Part shown: positions 42,613 to 52,767 of the stretch, one piece after another
How positions within the stretch are numbered: position 1 is the stretch's first letter
Layout of the letters: each line of letters starts with the position of its first letter
Source of the DNA: Paenibacillus illinoisensis NBRC 15959
GTDB lineage: Bacteria; Bacillota; Bacilli; Paenibacillales; Paenibacillaceae
Reading direction: 5' to 3'
NCBI RefSeq assembly: GCF_004000925.1
Contig: NZ_BIME01000005.1
Coordinates: forward strand, 124,001-188,000
Length of the DNA stretch: 64,000 nt
Position numbers and translations under genes: made by a program
The notes under the pieces: model-generated
The model's input: the letters and a program-made list of their open reading frames with translations, nothing else
The model's database searches: none
What the model was told of the DNA's origin: nothing

Positions 42613-44904
42613 ATGAAATCTTTATCCGTGTTTTTCAAGGATGTGGGATCGGCCGTGAGAAACCCGAAGGTGTTGATCCCCGTCATTGCAGTAATGTTTA
42701 TTCCGATCCTGTATAGCGGTATCTATCTGGCTGCCTATTGGGACCCATATGGTCATGTTGACCAGATGCCGGTTGCTGTCGTCAACCTCGACAAGGGAGC
42801 AGAGCTTGAAGGAAAATCCTTGCAGGTGGGCGACGATCTGGTGGATGAGCTGAAGAAAAATAAAGATTTTGAATGGGAGTTTGTTAATGCATCTCAGGCC
42901 AAAGAGGGTATGCAGAACGACAAGTATTATATGCAAATTACGATTCCTGAAAATTTCTCTTCCCAGGCCACCACGCTGCTCGATGATCAACCGCAGCCAG
43001 CTGAACTGATCTACGAACCGAACGGCAATTACAGCTTCGTAGGTGCACAGATCGGCAAGACGGCAATCAAGGATCTTAAGGCGAAAGTATCTGCCAAGGT
43101 GACAGAGGCTTATGCCGAAACGCTGCTCGACAAGTTCTCCGAAGTATCTGACGGACTGGCGGAAGCCGGCGATGGTGCGGGCGAACTGAATACGGGGGCA
43201 GGCAAACTGGATGATGGTGCGGTCAAGCTGAAAGACAATTTGGCCAAACTGTCATCCGGAACACTTGAGCTTCAGGATGGACTATCTCCATTGAGCGATG
43301 GCGTTGATGCACTGCATACCGGGGCCACCCAGCTGGAAAGCGGCACAACCAGTCTGGTATCCGGTCTTCAGCAGCTGCAGGCTGCAGCCTCGGATCAGCT
43401 TCAAAGCGGAGCAGACCAGTTAAAGGATGGCAGTGACAAGCTGCAGGCAGGTCTTCAATCATCACTTGATGGCACAGGCAAGCTGCAGGCAGGTCTTCAA
43501 TCATCCGAACAAGGCAGTGCGAAGCTGTCAGAAGGTTTGCAAAGTGCAGTGCAGGGTAGTGGAACTCTGGCGTCAGGCTTACAGTCTGCCGTTGATGGAA
43601 GCAGTAAAGTTGCGGACGGTGCCCAAGGTGTGGCGGACGGTTTGAAACAGCTGGCTGCATCTAATCCGGAGCTGGCTGCAAGTGAGGAGGTTCAGAAGCT
43701 GCTGGCAGCCAGTGAGGCTGTGGCAGAAGGCAGCGCACAGCTGCACGAGAGTGAACAAAAGCTGGCGCAAGGTGCGAATCAGCTTCACGAGGGCAACCAG
43801 CAGCTTGCAGCAGGTGCGACAGAGCTTCACGGCGGACAACAGCAGCTGCTGGCTGGAGCCGACCAACTGGTTGATGGACAGCAGCAGCTGCTCGCTGGAG
43901 CCAATCAGCTTAGCGAAGGCGGAGCGAAGCTCTCTGACGGCCTGAAGCAGTTTAGTGGCAAGTTGGGTGAAGCTGCAAGCGGTGGCACTCAGCTGGTGAA
44001 TGGGGCCAAACAACTTGGCACAGGCACAAGTGCCTTGCAAACCGGCGTTGGCAAGCTGAGCGGTGGTGTGAGTTCGCTGACAGACGGTTCCAAACAGCTT
44101 GGTGATGGTGCAGGCGAATTGGCTAATGGTTTGACTGAGCTTAAAGACGGCTCAAGTGAACTGGCCACCAAGCTGAATGATGCCGCTCAGAAAACGTCTG
44201 AAGTGAAGAAAACCGATGACGTGGTCAACATGTTTGCTGAACCGATTAACTCGGCTGAGAATGAAGCAGAATCCGTGTCCAATTACGGTACAGGATTGAC
44301 GCCATTTTTCCTGTCCATTGGATTGTTTGTCGGATCCCTTATCTCGACCATTATTTTGAAAATGCGTGATACATCCGTACCGGGTGCATCTGGCTGGAGC
44401 CGTTTTGTAAGCCGTACACTCGTATTTGGTTCCATGAGCATTTTCCAATCGGTTATCGTTGCCAGCTTTATGCTGTATGGTCTTGGTTTGGAAACGCACA
44501 GTGTAGGACTGTTCTATCTGTTCACGATTATTACGGGGCTGACGTTCATGTTGATTGTTCAGGCGCTTGTTACCTGGCTTGATCTGCCTGGACGCTATGT
44601 GGTCATTCTGCTGCTGGTATTCCAGCTTGCGGCAAGTGCAGGAACCTTCCCGGTAGAACTGATTCCGTCCTGGCTCCAGGCATTTAGCCCATGGTTACCG
44701 ATGACGCATAGCATTATGGGCTTCAAAGCAGTCGTGTCCAGTGGCAACTTCGATGTGATGTGGCATCAGGCTGGAATTCTGGCTATCTATGCAGGGGTAT
44801 CCATTCTGTTGACGCTGTCGTACTTCCTCTGGAGTGGCCGTCGTCCGAAAAAAGAGGCTGAAATGACTGATTCGGCCGAATCGGGTCAAGTTGTGACAGC
44901 ATAA
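42613..44904 (+). CDS. yhgE: YhgE/Pip family membrane protein
   Basis: The 763-residue protein has the YhgE/Pip layout: a membrane segment at about residues 20-40, an extracytoplasmic domain (VAVVNLDKGAELEGKSLQVGDDLVDELKKN) and a long repeat region at residues about 185-540. Units such as LQDGLSPLSDGVDALHTGATQLESG alternate hydrophobic positions with Gly. Five or six membrane segments near residues 565-745 complete it. In other Firmicutes this family includes the phage infection protein Pip and proteins tied to ESX-type secretion. Several units are direct repeats of 14 residues (42 bases). Its own function in this organism is unknown; control by the upstream TetR protein is likely. Confidence 0.9.
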   Translation: MKSLSVFFKDVGSAVRNPKVLIPVIAVMFIPILYSGIYLAAYWDPYGHVDQMPVAVVNLDKGAELEGKSLQVGDDLVDELKKNKDFEWEFVNASQAKEGMQNDKYYMQITIPENFSSQATTLLDDQPQPAELIYEPNGNYSFVGAQIGKTAIKDLKAKVSAKVTEAYAETLLDKFSEVSDGLAEAGDGAGELNTGAGKLDDGAVKLKDNLAKLSSGTLELQDGLSPLSDGVDALHTGATQLESGTTSLVSGLQQLQAAASDQLQSGADQLKDGSDKLQAGLQSSLDGTGKLQAGLQSSEQGSAKLSEGLQSAVQGSGTLASGLQSAVDGSSKVADGAQGVADGLKQLAASNPELAASEEVQKLLAASEAVAEGSAQLHESEQKLAQGANQLHEGNQQLAAGATELHGGQQQLLAGADQLVDGQQQLLAGANQLSEGGAKLSDGLKQFSGKLGEAASGGTQLVNGAKQLGTGTSALQTGVGKLSGGVSSLTDGSKQLGDGAGELANGLTELKDGSSELATKLNDAAQKTSEVKKTDDVVNMFAEPINSAENEAESVSNYGTGLTPFFLSIGLFVGSLISTIILKMRDTSVPGASGWSRFVSRTLVFGSMSIFQSVIVASFMLYGLGLETHSVGLFYLFTIITGLTFMLIVQALVTWLDLPGRYVVILLLVFQLAASAGTFPVELIPSWLQAFSPWLPMTHSIMGFKAVVSSGNFDVMWHQAGILAIYAGVSILLTLSYFLWSGRRPKKEAEMTDSAESGQVVTA

Positions 44905-44997
44905 GTCTGAAGTCATGCAGAGTAATGGCTTGGATGGAAAAATAAAGTTTGGTATCCAGTATCAAAATTATGCAACATAGTAGTCAAAAAGTGCAAA

Positions 44998-45035
44998 GAG
45001 CTTGTGACCCCAAAATGGGTCGCAGGCTCTTTTTG
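44998..45035 (+). terminator. Terminator after yhgE
   Basis: GAGCTTGTGACCC pairs with GGGTCGCAGGCTC (13 bp, two G-U pairs) around CAAAAT, followed by TTTTT. Confidence 0.88.
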
Positions 45036-45267
45036 TATACAAATGCATGTTCGGGCTGCAATTTGCTCGAAAACGGAATGGGAAATTGGTGATATTAAGT
45101 AGAAACACAGGCTGCATATGGAATGTTTTTCTTTTGTCAGCAGATAAAATCAGTTGTACTCTGTCTTAAAATGTGTATAATTATTCGAAAAAGAGATGAA
45201 TTTAAACGTCATTACACTAAAGCTGTACTGCAAAACATTTCTTATCAGAGGTATTAAAAAGTTTAAA

Positions 45268-45296
45268 TTGCGCTGATGTTAGGTCGGTGTTAAAAT
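45268..45296 (+). promoter_or_regulatory. Promoter of gltB
   Basis: TTGCGC (45268-45273), 17 bases, TAAAAT (45291-45296). Transcription would begin about 45303, leaving a 5' leader of about 270 bases. Confidence 0.6.
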
Positions 45297-45302
45297 AATA
45301 GA

Positions 45303-45574
45303 ACTATATCAAAAAACGTCGCTCCATATCAGCGGTCGTGCCAGCGACTGCGAGTAATTATAATGTGCTCTTTACCGGCTCATCCGGAAGCACTACGAAA
45401 GAATGACTTCTTCTCCAGCAGCAGAAGTACTCTAAATCCAATGACCCGATTGCGGTCACCCCGATTATTCAGCAGGGTTCTCAACCTGTAGGCCCGCTCC
45501 TCCCGTTTCATTGTTGCTTGTTGCCTATGTTCTTGATCTTTCCGAAATACTTCATTATAGAAAGGTTGCGTTCC
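45303..45574 (+). other. Structured 5' leader of gltB
   Basis: The leader contains several local stems: GCGGTCG/CGACTGC around 45336-45355, CCGG/CCGG with a five-base loop near 45377, and TGACC/GGTCA near 45442-45460. The sequence is GC-richer than the region before it. No known riboswitch class is recognised. It may hold attenuation or a regulator site; this is unproven. Confidence 0.4.
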
Positions 45575-48500
45575 ATGAGACACATCGGATTACCTCCTAA
45601 ACAGGGTTTGTATGACCCACAGTTCGAAAAAGATGCATGCGGAATGGGTTTTGTTGCCAACATCAAAGGAGTGCCTTCACACGATATCGTTAGTCAGGCA
45701 CTGACCATGCTCAGCAATATGGAGCACCGCGGGGGACAGGGCAGTGAGCCGAATTCCGGTGACGGAGCCGGTATTTTGATTCAGATTCCACATCGTTACT
45801 TTGCACAGGAAGCAGACCGCCTTGGCTTTGCGCTGCCAGAGCAGGGAGCGTATGGCGTGGGAATGCTGTTCCTTTCTCAGGATCCTGAGATTCGTCATGC
45901 TCATCAAGAGAGCTTGAAGAAAATCATTGAAGAAGAAGGACAGACATTCCTCGGTTTCCGGGATGTGCCGACCTTTGATGAGATGCTGGGTCGTTCCGCT
46001 CTTGCTGCGAAGCCTTATGTACGTCAGGTGTTCATTGGCAGATCTGCGGATATCAACGATGAGCTCGCGTTCGAGCGCAAGCTGTATGTGATTCGCAGAC
46101 GTGCCGAGCTGGCGATCCGGTATTCGGCTGATGAGAAAGAAGGCGGTTCGTTCTACCTGCCAAGCTTGTCCTGTCGTAAAATTGTCTACAAAGGCATGCT
46201 GACTACCGAGCAGGTTGGACAGTTCTATCTCGATTTGCAGGAAGACCTGGTTGAATCGGCGATTGCATTAGTACACTCCCGTTTCAGTACCAATACATTC
46301 CCAAGCTGGGAGCGTGCCCACCCGTATCGCTTCATGATCCACAACGGTGAGATCAATACGATGCGTGGTAACGTGAACTGGATGCACGCACGTCAATCGC
46401 TGTTCGAGAGCGAAGTGTTTGGCAACGATATCTCCAAAGTGAAGCCGATCATTAATCCGGACGGTTCCGATACGGCGATGTTTGATAACACACTGGAGTT
46501 CTTGTATTTGAGCGGACGTTCCTTGCCACACGTGGCGATGATGATGGTTCCTGAGCCGTGGAGCACGGATGAGGGAATGGATCCGGCCAAAAAAGCTTTT
46601 TATGAATATCACAGCACGATGATGGAGCCTTGGGACGGACCGGCAGCAATGGCCTTTACGGATGGTCTGCAGATTGGTGCAACACTGGACCGTAACGGTC
46701 TGCGTCCGGCACGTTATTATGTAACGAAAGACGATCGCATCATTTTGTCCTCTGAAGTCGGGGTCCTGGATATTGCTCCAGAAGATATTCTGTACAAGGA
46801 TCGTCTGCGTCCAGGTCGCATGCTGCTCGTGGATACAAAAGAAGGACGCATCATCTCGGATGAGGAAGTAAAGGCTCTAATTGCAGCCGAGAATCCGTAT
46901 CAGGAGTGGCTCGATGAGCACTTGATGGATCTGAATGAATTGCCGGAAGCGCCGGAACTTCCAGATCCAAAACACGATAACGTAACCCAGCTTCAGCTGG
47001 CCTATGGATATACATTTGAGGAACTGCGCAAAGTGCTGGAGCCAATGGCGTCCACAGGGATGGAAGCTACGGGTTCCATGGGTTATGATGCACCACTGGC
47101 AGTGCTGTCGGATCGTCCGCAGCGTTTGTATAACTACTTTAAACAAATGTTTGCACAGGTAACCAATCCACCAATTGATGCCATCCGTGAAGAGATCGTC
47201 ACGTCTACGGCTACAACGATTGGTCCAGAGCGCAACTTGCTCAATCCTGAACCGGAGAGCTGTCGCCAGATCCGTCTGGATACACCGGTATTGTCCAATG
47301 AAGATTTCGCGAAAATTCGTCACGTGCGCCGTCCAGGCTTCCGTTCGATGACTATCCCGATTTTCTTCACGGCCAAAGAAGGTGCGGAAGGACTGCGTAA
47401 AGCGATGGATCTGCTCTTCGAAGCAGCGGACCGTGTCATCGACAAAGGTCATAACATCTTGATCTTGTCTGACCGCGGCGTGGATGCGGAGAATGCGGCC
47501 ATTCCTGCACTGCTTGCAGTGGCAGGTTTGCATCACCACCTGATCCGTCAGGGTACAAGAACCAAAGTCAGCATCTTGCTGGAATCGGCTGAGCCTCGTG
47601 ATATTCATCACTACGCATTGCTTCTGGGCTACGGCGTAAGTGCCGTGAACCCTTATCTGGCATTCGAAACACTGGATGACATGATTCAGCAAGGGCTGCT
47701 GCGCGGCATCTCGCATGAGAAAGCTGTCAAAAACTACATTAAAGCCGCAACCAAAGGCGTTATTAAAATATTGTCCAAAATGGGAATCTCGACAATTCAG
47801 TCCTATCGGGGCGCTCAAATTTTTGAAGCGGTGGGCCTGAAGTCTGATTTCGTTGATCGTTACTTTACTTGGACGCCATCCCGGATCGGGGGTATTGGTC
47901 TGGAAGAAGTGGCAGCAGAGGTGCTCACTCATCATAATCGTGCCTTTACGGACAAAGACGGCAATGACAAAGTGCTGGATTCTGGCGGTGAATATCAGTG
48001 GCGTAATGACGGGGAGGAACATCTGTTCAACCCGCAAACGATTCATACGTTACAGCACGCCGTTCGCACAGGCGATTACAACCTGTACAAAAAGTATGCC
48101 AAATTGGTGCAGGGTGAGAATGATCAGTTGCTGACGATTCGTTCCATGCTGAAACTGAAACCGGCAGGGCCGGCAGTTCCGCTGGAGGAAGTGGAATCCG
48201 TTGAAAGTATTATGCGCCGCTTCAAAACAGGTGCGATGTCCTTCGGTTCCATCAGTAAGGAAGCACACGAAGATTTGGCGATTGCCATGAACCGTGTCGG
48301 TGGTAAATCGAACACAGGTGAAGGCGGGGAGGATCCGGCTCGCTTCATTAAAGATAGCAACGGTGATTCACGGCGCAGTGCCATTAAACAGGTTGCATCC
48401 GGACGTTTCGGTGTTACGTCTAACTATCTCGTGAATGCTGACGAGATCCAGATCAAAATGGCACAAGGTGCGAAACCGGGTGAAGGTGGACAGCTGCCAG

Positions 48501-50173
48501 GACGTAAAGTATATCCTTGGGTTGCTGAAGTTCGTGGTTCAACGCCTGGCGTGGGTCTGATCTCACCGCCACCGCATCACGACATCTACTCTATCGAGGA
48601 TTTGGCTGAGTTGATCTATGACCTGAAAAACGCAAATCCACGTGCGGAAATCAACGTGAAGCTGGTTTCCGAAGTCGGCGTAGGTACCATTGCTGCAGGT
48701 GTAGCCAAAGGTCGTGCTGATATTATCCTCGTAAGTGGATACGACGGCGGTACGGGTGCATCTCCACAAGGCTCGATCCGTCACGCGGGTATGCCTTGGG
48801 AGCTTGGTCTTGCCGAAACACATCAAACGCTGATGCTGAACAATCTGCGTGATCGTGTTGTTCTGGAAACGGATGGTAAAATGCTGAATGGTCGCGACCT
48901 TGCGATTGCTGCCTTGCTTGGAGCGGAGGAGTATGGTTTCTCCACAGCACCACTCGTGGCACTGGGATGTATCATGATGCGTGTTTGTCAGATGGATACA
49001 TGTCCGGTAGGTGTGGCAACGCAAAATCCGGAGCTGCGCAAAAATTATATGGGTGATCCGGCTCACGTTGTGAACTTCATGCGTTTTGTCGCTGAAGATG
49101 TACGCGAAATTATGGCTGAGCTTGGTTTCCGTACCATTCAGGAAATGGTTGGACGTACAGACTGTCTTGAAACGGTTCAGGCAGTAGATCATTGGAAGAA
49201 AAAAGGTGTGGATCTGTCTGTGCTGCTGCATGTACCTGAGATGCCGGAAGGTTCTGCACGTTATCGTACACAGCACCAGAATCATCAATTGGAAGAGACG
49301 CTCGACATGCAGCAACTGCTGACGTTGGCTCAACCTGCGATCGAATCTGGGCAACCTGTTGAGGCTGTTCTTCCGATTACTAACGTTAACCGGGCAGTAG
49401 GTACGATTTTGGGTAGTGAGATTACACGGAAATATGGTCTTGCTGGACTAACGGAAGACACCGTTCAATTCAAGTTTGTCGGTTCTGCCGGACAAAGCTT
49501 CGGGGCCTTTGTACCTAAAGGGATGACCCTGACTGTTGAAGGGGATTCTAATGACTACGTTGGTAAAGGGTTATCCGGAGGTAAACTGATTGTTATGCCT
49601 TCTCCAAAAGCAACGTTCAATGCCGAGGATAATATCATTATTGGTAACACGGCTCTGTATGGAGCAACCAGTGGTGAAGCTTATATTCGCGGGATTGCAG
49701 GTGAACGTTTTGCCGTACGGAATTCGGGTGCAAAAGTCGTTGTCGAGGGTGTGGGTGACCACGGTTGTGAATATATGACCGGCGGACGTGTCGTCGTTCT
49801 GGGCGATACAGGTCGTAACTTTGCTGCCGGGATGTCCGGAGGTATTGCTTACGTATATGATCCGGAAGGCACATTCCTGCAGCGTTGTAACCTCGAAATG
49901 GTTCTTTTGGAGCGGATTGAAGATGTATCTGAAAGTGCAGACCTGCGCGGCATGATTCAACGTCATGTGGCTTATACAGGCAGTGCTGCAGGTGAGCGTA
50001 TTCTGGATAACTGGCAGGATTCTGTGAACCAGTTCGTTCGGGTTATTCCGAAAGACTTCAAACGGATGACAGAGCAGATCGAACGTGTTCAGGCGACAGG
50101 CTTGACGGGAGAGGAAGCTTTGCTGGCTGCATTTGAAGCCAATATGCGTGAGCTTGCACGTGCGGGAGGTTAA
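45575..50173 (+). CDS. gltB: Glutamate synthase large subunit
   Basis: The 1532-residue protein is a complete glutamate synthase alpha chain. The N-terminal glutaminase domain begins at [11 protein letters not shown], whose cysteine becomes residue 1 after removal of about 20 residues. The FMN/glutamate synthase domain contains [30 protein letters not shown] and [13 protein letters not shown]. The iron-sulphur cysteines lie in [17 protein letters not shown]. The C-terminal beta-helix ([29 protein letters not shown]) completes it. It makes glutamate from glutamine and 2-oxoglutarate. The ATG at 45575 follows AAAGG; a longer frame from 45518 lacks support. No gltD follows in the window. Confidence 0.97.
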   Translation: MRHIGLPPKQGLYDPQFEKDACGMGFVANIKGVPSHDIVSQALTMLSNMEHRGGQGSEPNSGDGAGILIQIPHRYFAQEADRLGFALPEQGAYGVGMLFLSQDPEIRHAHQESLKKIIEEEGQTFLGFRDVPTFDEMLGRSALAAKPYVRQVFIGRSADINDELAFERKLYVIRRRAELAIRYSADEKEGGSFYLPSLSCRKIVYKGMLTTEQVGQFYLDLQEDLVESAIALVHSRFSTNTFPSWERAHPYRFMIHNGEINTMRGNVNWMHARQSLFESEVFGNDISKVKPIINPDGSDTAMFDNTLEFLYLSGRSLPHVAMMMVPEPWSTDEGMDPAKKAFYEYHSTMMEPWDGPAAMAFTDGLQIGATLDRNGLRPARYYVTKDDRIILSSEVGVLDIAPEDILYKDRLRPGRMLLVDTKEGRIISDEEVKALIAAENPYQEWLDEHLMDLNELPEAPELPDPKHDNVTQLQLAYGYTFEELRKVLEPMASTGMEATGSMGYDAPLAVLSDRPQRLYNYFKQMFAQVTNPPIDAIREEIVTSTATTIGPERNLLNPEPESCRQIRLDTPVLSNEDFAKIRHVRRPGFRSMTIPIFFTAKEGAEGLRKAMDLLFEAADRVIDKGHNILILSDRGVDAENAAIPALLAVAGLHHHLIRQGTRTKVSILLESAEPRDIHHYALLLGYGVSAVNPYLAFETLDDMIQQGLLRGISHEKAVKNYIKAATKGVIKILSKMGISTIQSYRGAQIFEAVGLKSDFVDRYFTWTPSRIGGIGLEEVAAEVLTHHNRAFTDKDGNDKVLDSGGEYQWRNDGEEHLFNPQTIHTLQHAVRTGDYNLYKKYAKLVQGENDQLLTIRSMLKLKPAGPAVPLEEVESVESIMRRFKTGAMSFGSISKEAHEDLAIAMNRVGGKSNTGEGGEDPARFIKDSNGDSRRSAIKQVASGRFGVTSNYLVNADEIQIKMAQGAKPGEGGQLPGRKVYPWVAEVRGSTPGVGLISPPPHHDIYSIEDLAELIYDLKNANPRAEINVKLVSEVGVGTIAAGVAKGRADIILVSGYDGGTGASPQGSIRHAGMPWELGLAETHQTLMLNNLRDRVVLETDGKMLNGRDLAIAALLGAEEYGFSTAPLVALGCIMMRVCQMDTCPVGVATQNPELRKNYMGDPAHVVNFMRFVAEDVREIMAELGFRTIQEMVGRTDCLETVQAVDHWKKKGVDLSVLLHVPEMPEGSARYRTQHQNHQLEETLDMQQLLTLAQPAIESGQPVEAVLPITNVNRAVGTILGSEITRKYGLAGLTEDTVQFKFVGSAGQSFGAFVPKGMTLTVEGDSNDYVGKGLSGGKLIVMPSPKATFNAEDNIIIGNTALYGATSGEAYIRGIAGERFAVRNSGAKVVVEGVGDHGCEYMTGGRVVVLGDTGRNFAAGMSGGIAYVYDPEGTFLQRCNLEMVLLERIEDVSESADLRGMIQRHVAYTGSAAGERILDNWQDSVNQFVRVIPKDFKRMTEQIERVQATGLTGEEALLAAFEANMRELARAGG

Positions 50174-50222
50174 GTCCCTCTGTTAACAGGATTGCGTGAA
50201 TGGGTTGTATGAAGAATTAATA

Positions 50223-50268
50223 GGAGCTTTATGGCTGCCGATGAGGCGCTGTAAAGCTCTTATTTGTG
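50223..50268 (+). terminator. Possible terminator after gltB
   Basis: GAGCTTTA (50224-50231) pairs with TAAAGCTC (50252-50259), followed by a T-rich but interrupted stretch. Confidence 0.45.
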
Positions 50269-50400
50269 TTTCGACAAAATTAGAACCCGGACCAAAAACG
50301 CTATCGCCATGAGACGACAACATTGAGGAACTTTCTCAAGTATAATAAGGCTAGTTTTGGAGTGCAGGGAAAGTATATATAGATAAGAGAGGTTAGCGGA

Positions 50401-50553
50401 ATGAATATGAAGAATCCAAACAGGGGCGAACTTAAGCCGACAGGTAAACAAGTGGAAGCAACCGAGATGGACATCATGAAGGTTTTACTGCAATGCGGAA
50501 TCGACCCGGAGCGTTGGAACGAGTTCATATCCTCCGTCAACAATGAGCACTAA
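50401..50553 (+). CDS. Small hypothetical protein (50 residues)
   Basis: The frame from ATG 50401 to TAA 50551-50553 reads MNMKNPNRGELKPTGKQVEATEMDIMKVLLQCGIDPERWNEFISSVNNEH. GAGAGG lies about 8-10 bases upstream. The composition, with one amphipathic helix and the phrase IDPERWNEFISSVN, looks like a genuine small protein rather than a chance frame. The family is not recognised. It stands alone between gltB and the minus-strand XRE gene. Confidence 0.55.
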   Translation: MNMKNPNRGELKPTGKQVEATEMDIMKVLLQCGIDPERWNEFISSVNNEH

Positions 50554-50598
50554 TAACCAGGATCATACACAAATATGTATTGGAGGGAGTTAAGACGC

Positions 50599-50645
50599 AA
50601 AAAAACCCAGGAACCGAAGAGATGACTACTCGGGACTGGGTCTTC
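50599..50645 (-). terminator. Terminator of the minus-strand XRE gene
   Basis: ACCCAG/CTGGGT and AACCGA/TCGGGA form the stem. On the minus strand it is followed by a run of six or more T, directly after the XRE stop codon. Confidence 0.8.
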
Positions 50646-50656
50646 CTTTGTTGGAG

Positions 50657-51025
50657 TTAATCCATGCTGCGTTCCATTCGGACAAAAGCAATAAAACGAC
50701 GTGCCTCTTCTTCTGTTAAGGGTTTGCCATCGATCATCAGGTCGAAGCGATCCAACACTTCCTTATCTGATAATTCAAGCGAGTCCACAAATTCCCGAAC
50801 ATCCTCATCCATAACCACATCGCTCTGCTTCGTACGCCCAATGAGATAATCAATGGATACATTAAAAATATCAGCAAGCCTGGTTAATACTTCAAAGTCC
50901 GGTTTGCGTCGATTCTTCTCATAATGGGAGAGAGCGGCCCTGGTAATATGAATGGAGCTCGCAAGTTCTTCTTGAGTAAGTCCCCGCTGTTCCCTTAATT
51001 CAGCAATGCGATTTCCGTAGTTCAT
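50657..51025 (-). CDS. XRE family transcriptional regulator
   Basis: The 122-residue protein has an N-terminal Cro/C1 helix-turn-helix at about residues 5-60 (RIAELREQRGLTQEELASSIHITRAALSHYEKNRRKPDFEVLTRLADIFNVSIDYLIG). A C-terminal region of helices (VREFVDSLELSDKEVLDRFDLMIDGKPLTEEEARRFIAFVRME) probably mediates oligomerisation. It is divergent from the exopolysaccharide operon, like SinR/SlrR-type control of matrix genes. A palindrome inside the opposing promoter is a good candidate binding site. Confidence 0.9.
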   Translation of the reverse strand: MNYGNRIAELREQRGLTQEELASSIHITRAALSHYEKNRRKPDFEVLTRLADIFNVSIDYLIGRTKQSDVVMDEDVREFVDSLELSDKEVLDRFDLMIDGKPLTEEEARRFIAFVRMERSMD

Positions 51026-51118
51026 ACGCTTTTCCCCCTGAACGCCATGTCAAATATATTAAACCAATCCTGAGCTATTTTTTGATCAGGGCAGCTTTCC
51101 TGCAAAAAGATGACGCTT

Positions 51119-51149
51119 GGACAGACCTATATCTCAAATAGGTCTGTCT
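51119..51149. promoter_or_regulatory. Perfect inverted repeat in the regulator-operon gap
   Basis: ACAGACCTAT (51121-51130) pairs with ATAGGTCTGT (51138-51147) around a seven-base loop; one further G-C and one G-U pair extend it. There is no T-run on either side. It could be an operator or a transcript-stabilising hairpin. Confidence 0.6.
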
Positions 51150-51199
51150 AAGGACATCTCATATTGTCGTAAATCAAAAGAACCATGTCCAAATACTGC

Positions 51200-51228
51200 T
51201 TGACATGATACAATTTGTATCGTAAATT
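51200..51228 (+). promoter_or_regulatory. Promoter of the exopolysaccharide operon
   Basis: A perfect -35 TTGACA (51200-51205), 17-base spacer and TAAATT (51223-51228). The spacer is almost entirely filled by the palindrome GATACAATTTGTATC, so a repressor bound there would block RNA polymerase. The transcript leader is about 125 bases. Confidence 0.72.
51207..51221 (+). promoter_or_regulatory. Palindromic operator in the promoter spacer
   Basis: GATACAATTTGTATC is a perfect 15-base palindrome around a central T. A related imperfect copy, TTACAAAATGTATCA, lies at 51242-51256 just downstream of the predicted start of transcription. Two similar sites flanking a start are typical of a dimeric repressor; the divergent XRE protein is the obvious candidate. 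Confidence 0.65.
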
Positions 51229-51357
51229 GGACGTATGGAAGTTACAAAATGTATCATTTGGAATAATTTAAGTGTCTCCAAATTGTCTATGCAATATACC
51301 TGTGAGAAGGAATAATGGCAACACTTGGAGGTTAATCCATTCTAAAGGAATGAAACG

Positions 51358-51792
51358 ATGAATTCAGTGATTCAGGAATGGGCCGATCTAGAATTAAATG
51401 TCCATATGTACATTCAGGAGTTTCAGGGTAAGACAGTAGACCGCAAACGACGTCCCGTTCTCTTGCTTGGGATGGATACAAAAGCGATTACTTTCCTGAG
51501 TGACCTGGTTTTACCGGTATCGTCAATGATGTTGATCGGTTTGGATGTAGAAGATCGCCAAGTATGTTTAAGGCTTCAGGCCAGCTTGCAATGGAAACAG
51601 CCCTTCGGCGAACTTACATTGTATCATTCAAGCCTGCATATTCAGCAAGAGCAGACACTATATATAACTGGACAGTTAAATCAGATGCTTCGTGACGTGC
51701 AGTTTCCTACGGTATCCCGATTTGCCTATGAAAAGGCAGCAGAACAACCGGACCTGCAGAAAACCTATCATTACATCGATTTTACCATATGA
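51358..51792 (+). CDS. Unknown protein, first gene of the exopolysaccharide operon
   Basis: The 144-residue protein is not recognised. It is cytoplasmic by composition (no signal or membrane segment). The stretch VDRKRRPVLLLGMDTKAITFLSDLVLPVSSMMLIGLDVEDRQVCLRLQASLQW alternates like a small beta-barrel and has a basic cluster (RKRR) before it. This faintly recalls PilZ domains, which bind cyclic di-GMP, but the second PilZ motif (D/N-x-S-x-x-G) is absent, so this is only a suggestion. Its place ahead of the phosphatase and kinase genes suggests a regulatory role. AAAGGA precedes the ATG. Confidence 0.7.
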   Translation: MNSVIQEWADLELNVHMYIQEFQGKTVDRKRRPVLLLGMDTKAITFLSDLVLPVSSMMLIGLDVEDRQVCLRLQASLQWKQPFGELTLYHSSLHIQQEQTLYITGQLNQMLRDVQFPTVSRFAYEKAAEQPDLQKTYHYIDFTI

Positions 51793-51945
51793 AGCATCAC
51801 AAATTCTAAACATTTTCTGAACAAGCATGTACTTAACGCCATTTTACTATATTTCATAGCGTTATGCATTAGTTCTTTAACACCAAAAGCATTTTGCGCG
51901 ATGAATAAAAGGGCGAGGGGGATCATACATTGAGGAAGTTTGGAT

Positions 51946-52710
51946 ATGGTTGAAATACACTGCCACATTTTATCAGGTCTTGATGATGGTCCGGTTCACA
52001 TGGAACAGTCCATCGACATGGCCCAGAAGGCGGCAGCCTCGGGAGTTACCTCGATCATTGCAACTCCGCATCACCTGAACGGGCATTACAATAATGAACC
52101 GATTGTGGTCAATCAGGCCGTGGAACTGCTTCGTGCAGAACTTCGCAAACGCAACATTCGCTTGGAGATCCGCCCCGGACAGGAGATCAGGGTTCACGAA
52201 GCTCTGATTCGAGACTTACACGCAGGCAAATGCTGCACACTTGCCGGGAGTCGTTACATGTTGCTGGAATTGCCCTTTGGCTATATTCCCTCGCAGTTCA
52301 CCGGAATACTTCATGAACTTAAAGTAGCCGGTATCGTACCTATCATTGCTCATCCCGAAAGGAATCACTCAATCCAGAAAAATCCTGGGCTATTGGTTGA
52401 ATACATTCATCAGGGCGCACTGATTCAGCTCACGGCCCAGTCCATCATAGGACTTTTCGGACGAAAAGTTCAGAAATGGTGTTTTCATTTTTGCAAAGAA
52501 AACCCGTTTCATTTCATTTCATCAGACGCTCATGACATTCATATTCGTTCATTTGCTATGAATGCTGCATATGAGCAGCTAGGCCGCAGGTTTGGCAAAG
52601 AACTGGTTGCACGCTTAAAAAATAATGCTTGGTCGTTATGGAACAACCAAAGTATAGACATAGAGCAAGAAAAACCAATGGTTCTCAAACGCAGGTTGTT
52701 GTTCTGGTAA
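51946..52710 (+). CDS. ywqE: PHP-type protein-tyrosine phosphatase, YwqE/CpsB family
   Basis: The 254-residue protein is a metal-dependent tyrosine phosphatase of the PHP fold. Metal ligands are visible in VEIHCHILSGLDDGP (His5, His7), IIATPHHLNG, AHPERNHSIQ and SSDAHDIH. It removes phosphate from the BY-kinase and its targets and so tunes polymer export. The ATG at 51946 follows GAGGAA; the TTG at 51940 is less likely. It precedes the co-polymerase and kinase genes, the usual three-gene set. Confidence 0.92.
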   Translation: MVEIHCHILSGLDDGPVHMEQSIDMAQKAAASGVTSIIATPHHLNGHYNNEPIVVNQAVELLRAELRKRNIRLEIRPGQEIRVHEALIRDLHAGKCCTLAGSRYMLLELPFGYIPSQFTGILHELKVAGIVPIIAHPERNHSIQKNPGLLVEYIHQGALIQLTAQSIIGLFGRKVQKWCFHFCKENPFHFISSDAHDIHIRSFAMNAAYEQLGRRFGKELVARLKNNAWSLWNNQSIDIEQEKPMVLKRRLLFW

Positions 52711-52767
52711 GCAGTCAGATCGATAGAATGTCTTCATAATCGCCGAATTGAATGGGAGGAATACAAG

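Noticed and set aside
46877..48046. Minus-strand frame of 389 codons within gltB
   Set aside because: The + strand matches glutamate synthase without interruption; the antisense product is Cys/His/Arg-rich noise typical of shadow frames.
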